In this document: positions 24,971-36,700 of the stretch, piece by piece
Layout: each line of letters begins with the position of its first letter
Position numbering within the stretch: the first letter of the stretch is position 1
From: Symsagittifera roscoffensis
Taxonomy: Eukaryota > Xenacoelomorpha > Acoela > Convolutidae
Direction: 5' to 3'
Length of the DNA: 64,000 nucleotides
NCBI RefSeq assembly: GCF_963678635.1
Contig: NC_087066.1
Location: 56,562,312 to 56,626,311, forward strand
Translations under genes and position numbers: made by a program
The notes under the pieces: generated by a model
What the model was told of the DNA's origin: nothing
Database searches by the model: none
The model's input: the letters and a program-made list of their open reading frames with translations, nothing else

Positions 24971-26637
24971 TGTGTAAGATTCCCCCGGAAGTACATATCG
25001 ACGGAAAATAAAGCTAAGCTATAAAACGACTGGCCAGCGTCTAAACAAAGCTCTACATGCTTTTCATCGTCTCTACCAAAGCCAGTTCTTTTGTGGTCTT
25101 TTCAACATCGGGTCGACAAAAACGTTACTGTTCTCCGGCTTCGACCAGAACGCTCAAATTAACTTACTTACATGCAAAATTAGTGAGCTCATGGCTGGGT
25201 CTCAGTATTTCCAGACCACGAGGTCACTCCTAAAAACAGGGCTATTACTATTTCTTATTTTACTATTGCTTTGTTCACTAGATAAAAATCATCATCTCCA
25301 TCGAAGATGGATCAACCCTTTCCCTTAACTCCTAGCTTCTCATCATCGGAAAATGAATCCAGATGTTAATTAAATTCAAATCAGGACATAACCAGTAAGC
25401 TGAAATTTTGTATAAAACAGTTTGAGTTCAAGTCCCAAGACCCCTCCCGATTCCTGAATCCGGGGAAATAACACCCTTATTTCCTCTCCGGAAGGCTTGT
25501 TTCCACACCTTTCACCCTTAGCGTGAATGGCCTTGCAACGATTGTAGCGACACAATCGTTGCAACTCGGAGTGGTCTCTGCTGACACTCTGTTGTGTTTC
25601 TCTATTTCTCGTCGTTTTTCTCACAACTGTCGTAGTTGTTGTTTTCGCAACTTCTATTTTTGTTCGGTTTTTATTTTGGATTTCTCTCCACATGGCCGTT
25701 TTTGACGTTTCTCAGAAGTGTGACGTCACAATTCGAATTTTTGAAATTTAAGAATTTCCGAATCCTTCAGCCTTCACGATTTGTCTAATCGTCTGAATAA
25801 CACTGTTAATCCTCTAAAACTGCCAGTTCGGAAGGTTAGCTGCTAGCCCTTCGTAACTGTCTTTTTTTCACTTCTGGTCGAATGTCACATGCTCCCCGGA
25901 CGGCCCAGTCAAGGTTCCCATTGAATCTTCGTAAAATTCGTACAGTGCCATTGAACAGAATTTACAAAATGCACGAAATCACTTTTATCCACGTCATATT
26001 GACTCACCGCAGAACATAATTGGCATCATACTACATCACTATAGCCTTCCAAATTCTTTCATTAATCTGCACTTTTGAGGATACGACTTAAGATAAAACA
26101 TTTTTTCTGACTTCCAACGTCAATGCCCTGACTTATAACTTTTTCTCCTAGGTTTTAAAAGGTGTTAGTTTGCAGGACAATCCTTCCAACCAACAAGCTA
26201 AAATGATTCTACTATGCTTCTTCCCTTTGGAAATTTTAGTTGTTATTGGTCTTGAATATTAAAATTAAGGAACTCTGTGGTTAGAAAGAACAATGGAACA
26301 ATCTCCCTCTTCAAGAGTATACCCAAGCCTTTCATGTCACCACAAAATGATCAATCGTCCTAGTTGATTAAAAACAATCATGCAGGCTGGAATATTTGAA
26401 TATACTCTTCATCAAGCCTTTCTAAATAAATAGGAAGTATTTCTAAAGCCACTAACTAAAATCAAAATGCAAGTTTATAAATTCAACAAATTATTTAATT
26501 TTTCAAAATTCGACTAAATGTTTTCTTCGAGTTTCAATTACAACTTGATTGCTTTGTTTCTCATTTGAGTTTTTCTGTCATATACAAAACAATTCTGAGT
26601 TTTAACTTCTTCTCTTTCATCACTTCTTTGTTTATTC
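24971..26637 (-). mobile_element. Older LTR copy, nearly complete
   Basis: Begins near a TGTGTAAGATTCCCCCGGAAG version of the LTR terminus. It keeps the collinear order of LTR landmarks: CATCGGGTCGAC, the 32-base dyad (25,533-25,564), GTGACGTCACAATTCGAATTTTTGA, TCGAATGTCACATGCTCCCCGG, TTTACAAAATGCACG and TCTGAGTTTTAACTTCTTC. It has only one copy of the internal TGTAACATTCGCCCGGAAG segment that the young LTRs have twice. It lies next to another leader fragment rather than host DNA. Confidence 0.75.
25533..25564. promoter_or_regulatory. LTR dyad (stem-loop), older copy
   Basis: TTGCAACGATTGT / AGCGAC / ACAATCGTTGCAA: perfect 13-base arms around a 6-base spacer. Confidence 0.7.
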
Positions 26638-26639
26638 TT

Positions 26640-26937
26640 TTTTTGACTATACTGCTTTTTGTTTGGTTTCTTATGTATCGTTAAGTGCTTTTGGTCACAA
26701 ACCTCTCAGGGAACGAGGGGACGGCCAATCTCCCCACACTTCCTGGAACTTGAATTTTCGGTCTTAACTAGGTTAAAACGCTATTCACGGAAATCCGAAC
26801 TACCCTTCCGTCCCGGTGGTTAAGGCCTATTAAGGGCGTTATTATGAGCATCCGCTCGGCGCGGAGGGCTCGTTAACGGTTCTGCCGGTCATTATGTTAA
26901 AAAAGAAGAACACCTAGGAGCGCCATAAAAACTTCTA
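26640..26937 (-). other. Isolated leader fragment adjoining the 3' LTR
   Basis: Matches the leader next to the 5' LTR (50,630-50,938) but is visibly diverged, with a small deletion of GGAAGGCTTCCGCGTTCC. It lies outside the 3' LTR, where a simple insertion would show host flank. This indicates a tandem or recombined arrangement of elements. Confidence 0.65.
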
Positions 26938-27717
26938 TGTAACATTCGCCCGGAAGAACATATCGACGGAAAATAAAGCTAAGCTATAAAACGACTGGCC
27001 AGCCTCTAAACAAAGCTCTACATGATTTTCAGCGTCTCTACCAAAGCCAGTTCTTTTGGTGGTTTTCAACATCGGGTCGACAAAAACGTTACTGTTCTGC
27101 GGCTTCGACCAGAACGCTCAAATTTACTTACTTACATGCAAAATTAGTGAGCTCATGGCAGGGTCTCAGTATTTCCAGACCACGAGGTCACTCCTAAAAA
27201 CAGGGCTATTACTATTTCTTATTTTACTATTGCCTTGTTCAGAAGATAAAAATCATCATCTCCATCGAAGGTGGATCAACCCTTGTAACATTCGCCCGGA
27301 AGATACATATCGACGGATAACAAAACTAAGTCTTAAGACGACTGGCTAGCGTCTAAACAGAGCTTTGCATGTTTTTCACCGTCTCTACCAAGCCAGTACT
27401 TTTCGGTGGTCTTTCTTACATCGGGTCGACAAAAACGTTACTGTTCTCCGGCTTCGACCAGAACGCTCAAATTAACTGAATTACATGCAAAAATAGTGAG
27501 CTCATGGCTGGGTCTCAGTATCCCCAGACCACGAGGTCACTCCTAAAAACAGGGCTACTACTTATCATATTACTATTGTTTTTGTTCAGTAGATAAAAAT
27601 CATCATCTCCATCGAAGATGGATCAACCCTTTCCCCCAACTCCTAGCTTCTCATCCTTATCAAAACGAATCCAGTTGTTAATTAAATTCAATTCAGGACA
27701 TGACAAGAAGCTAAAAG

Positions 27718-27725
27718 TTTATATA
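27718..27725 (-). promoter_or_regulatory. Candidate TATA box in the LTR
   Basis: The minus strand reads CTTTTTATATAAAC here. It is the best TATA-like element in the direction of element transcription and is repeated at 51,720-51,727 in the 5' LTR. Start-site position is not determinable from sequence. Confidence 0.3.
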
Positions 27726-27852
27726 AAAAGCTAAAAGTTCCAGTCCCGAAACCCTTCCGGATTCTTGAATCCAGTGAATCAAGCTCCTCAAGTTCAATTT
27801 CACACCAATCCGGAAGGCTGGTTCTCACCCTTCACCGTTGTTGGCAACGGCC

Positions 27853-27884
27853 TTGCAACTATTGTAGCAGCACAATAGTTGCAA
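27853..27884. promoter_or_regulatory. LTR dyad (stem-loop), 3' LTR
   Basis: TTGCAACTATTGT / AGCAGC / ACAATAGTTGCAA. Relative to 25,533 one arm has G to T and the other the matching C to A, so the 13-base pairing stays perfect. The loop also varies. Confidence 0.7.
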
Positions 27885-29056
27885 CTTGGAACGTTCTCTG
27901 CTATTGTAGTTCGTTGCTGTTTTTCTTTAATCTCGATTTTCGTTCTGTTCGCAATCACAAATAAAAGTTGTTCTGTTTCTTCAATCACAAATAAAAGTTG
28001 TTCTGTTTCTTTCTGCTATTTTAGCTAAAATGGCCGTTTCTGACGTTTCTCAGAAATATGACGTCATAATTCGAATTTTTAAAATTTAGAATTCCAGAAT
28101 CTTCTAGCCTTCACCGTTTGGCCAATCGTTCAAATAACGTCCTTATCCGTTCTAAATCGCCAATTCGGAAGGTTCACTGCTAAAATCCCGAATTCTGCAG
28201 AGACTGCATTTTGGCCATTCTGGTCGAATGTCACATACTCCCCGGACAGTCCGGTCAATGTCCTCATTGAATCGCGCAATGTTCATAAAATGGTTACAGT
28301 GCCATCGAACAGAATTTACAAAATGCACGGAATTACTTTTACCCACGTCATATCAACTCACTGCAGAATATAAATGGCATCATACTACATCACTATAGCC
28401 TTCAAATTCTTTCATTAATCTGCACATTGAGAATATGACCTAAGATAAAACATGTTTTCTGACTTCCAGTGTCTATGTCCCGATTAAAACTTTTTCTCTT
28501 AGATTTAAAAGTTGTTGGCCTGCAGGACAGTCCTGCCAACCAACAAGCTAAAATTATCCTACTATGCTCCTTCCCTTCGGAAATCTTGCTTGTTTATTGT
28601 CCTGAATATTAAAACTAAGAAACTTTGTGATTAGAAAGAACAATGTACCAACCTCCCTCTTCAAGAGGTTACTCAAGTCTTTCATATCACCACAAAGTGA
28701 TCAGTTTTCCTAAGTGATTAAAAACAATCATGCAGGCTGGAATATTTAAATATACTCTTCCCTCAAGCCTTTCTAAATAAATAATAAGTGAGTGTCTCTA
28801 AAGCCACTTCAACTAAAACCAAAATGCAAATTTATAAATGCAACAATTTCAGAACTCATCAAAATGTTTCAGTTTTTAATTACAACTTGGTTGCTTGGTT
28901 TCTCACTTGAGTTTTTCACACACATAAAACAATTCTGAGTTTTAACTTTTCTTCATCATTCCTTTGTTCTCTTCTTTTTTCGTCGTTTAGAAGTTCTAAA
29001 ACTTCTAAATTCTTCTAATTTTCTTTCTTGTTGCCTCTTGTTTTCTCGACCATTCA

Positions 29057-30739
29057 TCAATGTTCCATTTCCTCCTCCTGCGATGCTGACTCCGCACTTT
29101 CGGTTTCCGTGTCTTGTAGCACGTCGTTGACTATCCTGACGCTGTTGGAAGCCGTCCTCCAACACTTCTGCTCTTCTACCCTCTGTTTACAGCAAGGTAG
29201 GGGATCCACGTTGGATTCTCTGTTTCTACAGAAGCTGTTGTGGAGACACAACGTCACGTTTCTCTCCAGATCTTCTTTCAGCATCTCTGCTTTCTCATTT
29301 CCACTACGCTCACTCGTTCTGGAAATTCTTTTCACAGCGGTGGTCACTGCATTCCGATGAGTCACGAAAGCTCGCTTGAAAGCTCCTGCCCCAATGTCCA
29401 GCTGATATTCACTGTACACTCTGCCATGCTTCGACATATGCTTTTTCGCATACTCGTACAACCACGCAGTCATGTTAGCTCTGAACCATGGCATCAATCG
29501 TTTTCTTGCCCATATCTTCTTCACTTCCATCGGAATGTTTAGAACTTTGCACATTGTCTCAAAAAGATCTAAATCTTTTAGACAATCTAATTTCCGCAAT
29601 TGTTCTCTCGCTGGTGCCTCCTGTCTATTATTTTCTCTAACATGAGCTTCCAGCCATCGTATCGCCATCATAACTCCCACTATCACTATTGTTACGGGCT
29701 GTGATGAATCTGGTAAACCCATGGAGAGCAGCTCTCCAGAGTCCCAGATCAACATCAGATTACTACGCTTGGGATACCACCAGGTCTGCAACAAGCAGTG
29801 GCAAGGAAACTCATCATGCGTCAACATGATGCTCCTCCAATTACGTTTTCCCGAAGCTTCCAGCAATGGTTCCACTTCCATCATCACTCGGTGGATTTCA
29901 TCATTCTCATCTACTGCATTGTAATCTGTGACAGTTGATCCTCTCTGTTTCTGTTTCTCAAAGTCACTGAAGTTCCCGCTCACATATCCCATGAACTTCT
30001 TTCCCAATATTGACTCCAACTCTTCTTTGGTTCTCTCTGGAACTGCTGAGAAAATCTTACACAGTAACTCGTAGGACTTTTCAGACATTCTTGCCAACCT
30101 CACGCACTTCGGCACTGAAAAGGCTTGATCCACAATCGTTCTTGCACTCTTCACATCCACAGCTACGAAATGTACAGGATACTTGCTCTTGCACATTGGA
30201 GCCAACGTTGAGCCCACCAAATATCGTGCTCCTGATGGTCTACAATAAGTTTCGCTGTATCTGATGTTCATCTCTGTTTCGATTGCTTCCCTCCATTTTC
30301 CTATATACTTCTGCTCAGTCTGCAGAACTCCTGGGAATACTTCTACGCTGATGGCTGTGACCATCTCATGTTTCTGTTCTAGATTCAATAGTGACTCTAA
30401 AGAACCAAACATGCTGTAGAATCCTAGTGCTGTCACTAGATTCACATCGGTTCCTCCATGGTAATCTGCTATCAGTTCCGTTTCCGTTCTTGCTTTCATC
30501 ACTACATTTCCAAACAATACTGTCAACTGCTTGTGTTGTTTCTCCAGGGTTTTCACACAGTCTAGACTTCCACAAACGTGACCCTCTAGTCCACAGACTT
30601 CCGCCAGACAGCTACCAGGTTTGACCCAGTCTTCTGGTCCCCAGCCAGGCAACTCCACTTTATCTTCTCCGTCGCTCTTAGAGGCTGTTATCATCACATT
30701 ATATATGATGTATGAGGTCACGCAGGTTACAGTCCGCAT
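29057..30739 (-). CDS. 560-residue last ORF of the giant element, function unknown
   Basis: Starts at an ATG at 30,739, 41 bases inside the end of the 2,434-residue ORF and in a different frame, so it needs reinitiation, a frameshift or its own RNA. The stop lies inside the 3' LTR, about 50 bases past the LTR's inner edge. The N-terminus is mildly hydrophobic (residues 1-20) and followed by a Cys-rich stretch (four Cys in residues 40-65). One clearly hydrophobic segment sits at about 348-363 (VTIVIVGVMMAIRWL). The C-terminal 100 residues are basic, then acidic. The position (last ORF before the 3' LTR) is where an envelope gene lies in errantiviruses. However, a single weak membrane segment followed by about 200 further residues is not a convincing envelope protein. 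I do not recognise the family. Confidence 0.75.
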   Translation of the reverse strand: MRTVTCVTSYIIYNVMITASKSDGEDKVELPGWGPEDWVKPGSCLAEVCGLEGHVCGSLDCVKTLEKQHKQLTVLFGNVVMKARTETELIADYHGGTDVNLVTALGFYSMFGSLESLLNLEQKHEMVTAISVEVFPGVLQTEQKYIGKWREAIETEMNIRYSETYCRPSGARYLVGSTLAPMCKSKYPVHFVAVDVKSARTIVDQAFSVPKCVRLARMSEKSYELLCKIFSAVPERTKEELESILGKKFMGYVSGNFSDFEKQKQRGSTVTDYNAVDENDEIHRVMMEVEPLLEASGKRNWRSIMLTHDEFPCHCLLQTWWYPKRSNLMLIWDSGELLSMGLPDSSQPVTIVIVGVMMAIRWLEAHVRENNRQEAPAREQLRKLDCLKDLDLFETMCKVLNIPMEVKKIWARKRLMPWFRANMTAWLYEYAKKHMSKHGRVYSEYQLDIGAGAFKRAFVTHRNAVTTAVKRISRTSERSGNEKAEMLKEDLERNVTLCLHNSFCRNRESNVDPLPCCKQRVEEQKCWRTASNSVRIVNDVLQDTETESAESASQEEEMEH

Positions 30740-33700
30740 TCAGTTCCCTCTGTATGTCTTGTGTCGCCCGTAATATTGAGTCAGCGTTGGGACTAGGACA
30801 CCATGATGGCTTCATCAATTCCCACACTGCCATCAAGCTCGTTCTCAGTAATTCATCTGAGAATCCCAACCCAAATTCCACTCTCTTGTCGGATTTTGGT
30901 ACTGAAGGTGCAGTCACCTCTTCTTCCAAGACCAGTCCCAATTTGGCCTGTGAATTGTTGACGCTTTTAATCGTTACAATCCTGGACGTCCAGAATCTTA
31001 GTAACACCGCCTGCTCATAATCAAAGAAGCAATCGCGTATGTCTTCACTCAGGAAAGGATTGTATGCTATCCCTATAATCCCGGACACATAGCTATATGA
31101 CTTCTTCTTGATCGGTCCACAGTATTCACTGGATTTCGGCAATGCTCCCATAGATTCTTTAGTGAGCCTCAACTCCTTGTTCGAGAATCTCCTGATCTCG
31201 TCTATCTTTTTCATGGGTTCCAATTCTTCAGGTTCTTTCATGTTCACCCTCATCGGTTTACTTTGCTGCATATCCAGCATTGCTAGTAAGAACATGGCTT
31301 TCGTTCGCTCATCGCCTTCCCTCAACATTTTAACACAAGTGTTTAATGCAGGTACTGAGATCTGCTCTATCAGGAATCGAATGAAACAGAGAGCGTCTCT
31401 CCGCTTTGCACACGCTACTGCTGCTCCCTCCTGGACTATCAGATCCCTCAGATTCGTCATAAGGAAAACTTTTTCCTCCTTTGATCTCTTCCTTTCTTCC
31501 GAATCATACTCTTCGCGAGTCAGTCCCATCATGCACCAGGCGAGCCTGAATTGTAATTCTGTCCTTACGTAAGGTACTGCCACGAGAGCATATATTCTTG
31601 GCGTAGTCCTCATTTCTTCTTCGAAATACCTCAATACTACTGCTTTCCATGGAAGGCTCACCAACTGCTCGATCGTCTCCGCCTGTACGTCAGACGACGC
31701 CAAAGTTCCGTACGCCTTCTGCTTGAGAGTGGTGCCTTGCAACATTGTTTCCAGATAACCCTCCATGGCTTTTTCTTCTTCCAGGGCCATTACATGCCCT
31801 CTAGCCGAGTTTCGGTATTCCAACATCTCCATGTATCCACCGGTGGGTGCATCTATCGACACTGTCTCAGACACTGTTAGTCTGTTGTATTCCACTGGTG
31901 TTAGTTGTCCTGCAACACTTCCCTTTCCATGATTCATGGGAGATGGCTCGAAGTCCCTCATTTTACTCTCTCCACATTGACTGAGTATTTCCATTTCTAA
32001 AGTCGCTCCAGTCAGAGTGCGGTCACTCCTTTTGGATTTATAACCGGTTGACTTTATTCCCGCCATGAGAATGGGTGGCACCATCGCTATATCAGTTAGC
32101 ATTCTATCTGTGCTAGACAATTGATAATCACCTTGCCCCAAATCCATGACTTCCTCGACTCGTTTTCTTTTCGCTGAGTTACCAGCTTTCATCGATATTT
32201 CCGAATCCACTTTCGTCTTTCCAATCCTCCTCGGCATCACTCTGCTGCCTAACTTCATTTTCATCGCATTGATTTTATCAATCACCATTTTCGATCGCAT
32301 CGTTCCTCTCCTGGTCCTTGACAGGTACACCACCTCTCCTTCATTGTCCTGCGGTGTCATCTTGATGGGAGAATTCGCTTCACTCTCATCAGTGGCTGAG
32401 TCGATCAATAACTCACTCAGTCTCCCTTCACACTCATCAAGCTTGTCAAGTACTTCTCTCATTAAGGGTTGATTGAGACCTGTTTTGAGAATGGACTGGG
32501 TCCCATAGCTCTGAATCACAGTCCAGACTTCTTCCATGAACGCCACTCTGTCCAGCTTACATCCCGTCCTACTCTCGTGGTCTCGGTGATGTACTTCCCA
32601 TTCTTCTTCGGGTAGCGTTCCCAAGAAAGGTACTCTGGCTGAGGCCTCTATTCTTCTCCTCCGAGGTGATTCCATGAGGATTCTCTGATCGTTATTTCTT
32701 GTATTGCCAGGAGAGCTGCTCTCCGGCAAATTCCGTTTCATTTCCTCAAAGGCTGACGGAGGTTCCAGTGTCGAGATGCCTTCATCCGCTGGCTCAGCCG
32801 TCTCCAACGTGTCTGCATTATTCTCAAGATCATTGAAGATATTGAAATCCAGGCTGGATGTTCCTCCTGTCGATGCCCTGTCGTCCTCCCCACCAGCTTG
32901 ATCTTGTTGCATGGGTTCTTCAGTCTGACGGTTTCCACCCTGTCCGTCATCTCCTTCTGACTTGACCCTATTCGAGTTCGATGGTCCTTGTTTGTCATTG
33001 TCAGCTTCTTCTTGGAATCTCGGTATGAGCAATGTACCGGCTGATTTATCGTCCTCTTCTCCATGGACCACTTTGATTTCTTCGCAGCCGAAGGGTGCTA
33101 GGAAAATTCTCGTCTGCAATACTCCCGCAGCTTTCATCTCTTTTCTCACACTGGTCAGGATTACTGAGGCTTCAGGCAATTCAGTCCTGCCTCTCATCCT
33201 CATTGGAGCTAAGCCTAGTCCCCTCCATTCCTCATCAAATCCTTCAGGCTTGGGAGTAGCAGCGTTGCTTATTCGCCTTCTCGTCGCTTGATCCGTGTAC
33301 GCAAATCGTGTGTACTGTAACACGGCGGCATTTCTCCCCACGAAGTATGGATCCATTGTCGCCAAGAAATTCCCTACTCTCCTTTCATTGGTTTCGAATG
33401 CTCTCAACCTAGGAGTTTGTACTACGGAGACTGCTCCGAGCAACATCCTTCTTATCAGAGGGAATTCAGGGATTGCTTCGGGTAGCTTCTTGTAATCGCC
33501 CCAATCCTTCGTCTCTTCTCTCACCTTGTGATACGCTGCTGTGAGACGAGGCACTCTGGTCATTTCACCATTCGTTTTGTCATAGGGCCTCAGATTCCAA
33601 AGCTTTGGAAACACCTCGATGTGCAGTCTTTCTACTTCTCCCATGCGGTCACAGAAGTGATCGTCAAAATTGATGGCTGTCATCTCTGGCTCCGATATTT

Positions 33701-36700
33701 TCGCAAATAACAGATCTTCACTCATGAGCTCTCGCAATGCGTGCTGCTCACACCAGTTCAGTGTACTACCGTCCACTGCCGATATGAGGTTCAGGTGCAA
33801 CACCGACCTCCTATATGCTTCCACTTTAACGTCAGGGAACGCAAAGGTGACTGCTGGTCCATAGATCACTGTCACGAACTCCGTGACTCCTCTGATCAGC
33901 GCCAAGGGATCAATTCTCATAGCTAAGCTCAAATCTGTTAACAGCGGCATGCCTCCAACATGTCGTCTAACATCTTCCTCTCTTTCAATTGTCTCGTCTT
34001 CTCCGGTTCCAAAGCGATTTTGCTGCAAGAGATACTGGATAAGAGTGTGTCTCAGGTCTCTTATTTTGTTCCACGAGTCTGTGGATTTCTTCATATCCAG
34101 ATTCCTCACTCTCTCTTTCATCTGCTCTGGACAACGTGCCAGTTTCATCAGCCCTCCCAAGTTTCCGTGGGTTATTGCGATCAATGTCAAAAGTCCATCT
34201 AGTCGCAGGTTCTGTATTCCATCCGTAAGCAGTATCACCGGTCCTTTCACGAAATTCTCCGCTCCAAATGTCACGAACAAGGCTATTAATTCCACTATCG
34301 ATACTTTCACCACCGCTTGGAGGAATTCCTTTATCAAGTAATGCGAGACTTTCGGGTAGACTTTTGCCAAGAAGGACGCGGTCCATCCGGCTCCCAACCC
34401 TTCTAGCATGCTGTCTGTCCTTTCAAATCCCTCCTGTCCTTTCACTTCCTGGGTCCAGAAGGTTTCCAGAGTAATCTGACACATTCTGTTCACGAACTCA
34501 GCTGTCTTTTCTCCGGCATTTTCCGCCAGGTTCACCTCTTTCAACAAGTAGGCGTGTATCTTAGTGATCATTACTGGGCCTTGCTGAAAAGCATCTGCAC
34601 CCAATGCAGCTACTCTCGGATTCAGGTGTAGCCACTGGTTTGCTTCTGGCTTGGTTCTCAGCACCATCGCTTCCAGATGAGCTCTCGTCTCCAGTGAATT
34701 CTTTCTTCTCGTGTCTTCACTCGCCACTTCCATTGCTCGGAACCACAAGTCGTTGGACATCGCCGTGATCACTCGATGGTCGTCATCTATTCCTGGTTTC
34801 AGTTTGAGTTGCCGACTGAAGTTGGACAGTTCCAACCCCAGCACCTCGTCCAACACCAACATGTGTAGCGCGTGGTCTTTAAATCTTCTCATCGCGTTCG
34901 AGATATCTGACCATACTGCAGGCAGTTCAGCCTTGAGTGGCCTCAGGTTCTCCACTTCAATCATGCGATTCGGGGCTGATATGATCACATCATATTTTCC
35001 TTCCGAAAGTAAGGCTACCATCGCATACACAAATTTTAGTCCATCCGGGAGATGTGCATATCCCGGAGACAACGCAAATACTACTTTCAACGTCACTTTA
35101 TTGAATGATCCCTCCTTCGTCGCATCCACCACTTCACCCATCGATTCCAGGATGTCTTTTATCGCTGGCCATACTGCGTTTTCTGCTGTTGCAGGATCTC
35201 TGAGCCTGCTCAGAAAACCTCTACTATGTAGATGGTCGTTGATACCAGCAAACACAATCGTTATCGGGTTCATTTCTGTCTGTCTTTGTACCCCTATAGC
35301 CAATGACACTGATTGCAATAGGTCTAGGTCAACTGCGGCCAGCATTATGACGTCCGGCCAAAACAAAGACTTAGAGGTGTACACGAACTCTGAATTCGCT
35401 ACTACCATGATCTTGGCCTTTCTCATCTCTGCTTTGTCGTAGGCGGCGAAGATGCTCTCATCTTTCTTTATTGCTGTCAATCCGCCATATCTCTCAGCAT
35501 CACCATCTTGGGTCACTAGTTTTGGGTACACTCTCTCCTTCACATGACCAGGTGGTGTCGTCAGTTGCCTGAATATCTTCACGTGTTGTCCAATCGGCGC
35601 TCTCGCCGTCAGGAATCTTCCTGGTCTTTCTTCACGATTCCTCTCCTCATGGTTCAATCTCACATCTTGCAACGGTCTTGCATTCACAGGTCCCATTGTG
35701 TTGTTGGAGGGCAGTCCCTCCAAGTCGGCAAATCTCAAGGCCGTCGTGGAGCTGAAATTTATGCTAGCGGCTATCAACCAGTCTACGCCGGTTATCGAGT
35801 ACAATCTGCTGACGGATAGCGTCGCTCCATTCAGCATCCTCCTTGCATCTTCGATGAAGCTCACTCTCTGTAGGTCCAGCTTCATTAGTTCTTCTTTGTA
35901 TATATGCCAAGGAGACGGTATGAATCGCGACCACATCAATGAGCCTCTGCTCGGTCTTTCCTCTCGACTGGTACTCGTCGTCTCCGATCTAGTGTCCGAT
36001 CTGGATGTGCCTGCTACTTCCTCGATTGGTTGGTTGACAGGTCCTATCCTTCTCCTAGGATGGATTGTCCTCCTCATCGGTGCTTCTCCCAACCGATCTT
36101 GTACGTCTGTTCTTCGACCTGGTTCACTGGAGCTTTGTTGCCGGTAATTTATGGCGGCTGGGACTGTACCCAAACGCGTTTCCAGGTTAGGAGGCACAAA
36201 GGTAGTGATCACCGTATCATTCACCGTTCCCTCTTCCTTCAGTACTCCTGTGTCAGAGAGTTCTGCTTCCAACTCATCCAACCGTTCTTGGAAGACTCGA
36301 TTCAACCAAGCTTGTCCCTCGATTGTGTCAAAGTGGATGCCATCCGAAGTCAGTCTGGCTTGCTCCATGGCTCTCAATTCGTGTTCAATGTCCATAAGGA
36401 TCATTCTTCCGGCATTTCGATTTGCTAGGTTTCTTAAGATGTTGTTCCATCTCATGACTCCCTCGTTGTGCCTTCTTCCTGATGCTGTCAGACTTCTTGC
36501 GTTCATTGGCACCGTGCAAACGGTCAGTACCGCGCAACTGAACTTCTGCCAGAGAGTGGTGAATAAACACACCATCATTGATTCCCACAGTGCTTCCTGC
36601 TCATCTGATCCTCTGGAGATATCATTCGTCCCAACTAAGATCATCACATTGGGTATCTTCCCTGGATTCATCAGCTCCACCATGCGATATAATTGGGCAA

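Larger units (their letters stand above)
26938..29106 (-). mobile_element. 3' LTR of the intact element
   Basis: A direct repeat of 50,939-53,078, with only a handful of differences that I could find plus one 30-base tandem duplication (TCAATCACAAATAAAAGTTG..., 27,952-28,011) present only here. The outer end reads TGTAACATTCGCCCGGAAG on the plus strand; identity stops at GGTTT on the inner side (29,106). The TGTAACATTCGCCCGGAAG segment recurs internally at 27,284, about 346 bases in. The last codons of the 560-residue ORF lie inside the LTR. Confidence 0.88.

Noticed and set aside
27056-27349. 97-codon plus-strand ORF conserved at 51,058-51,351
   Set aside because: The identity is explained by the LTR pair. 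It is on the strand opposite to the element and has no recognisable domain.
29057-30739. Calling the terminal ORF an envelope gene
   Set aside because: Position fits, but a single weak hydrophobic segment, no clear signal peptide or cleavage site and no recognised family make the label unsupported.
32146-32472. Plus-strand frames of 60-240 codons opposite the 2,434-residue ORF
   Set aside because: Antisense shadows of the long coding frame, with no independent support.
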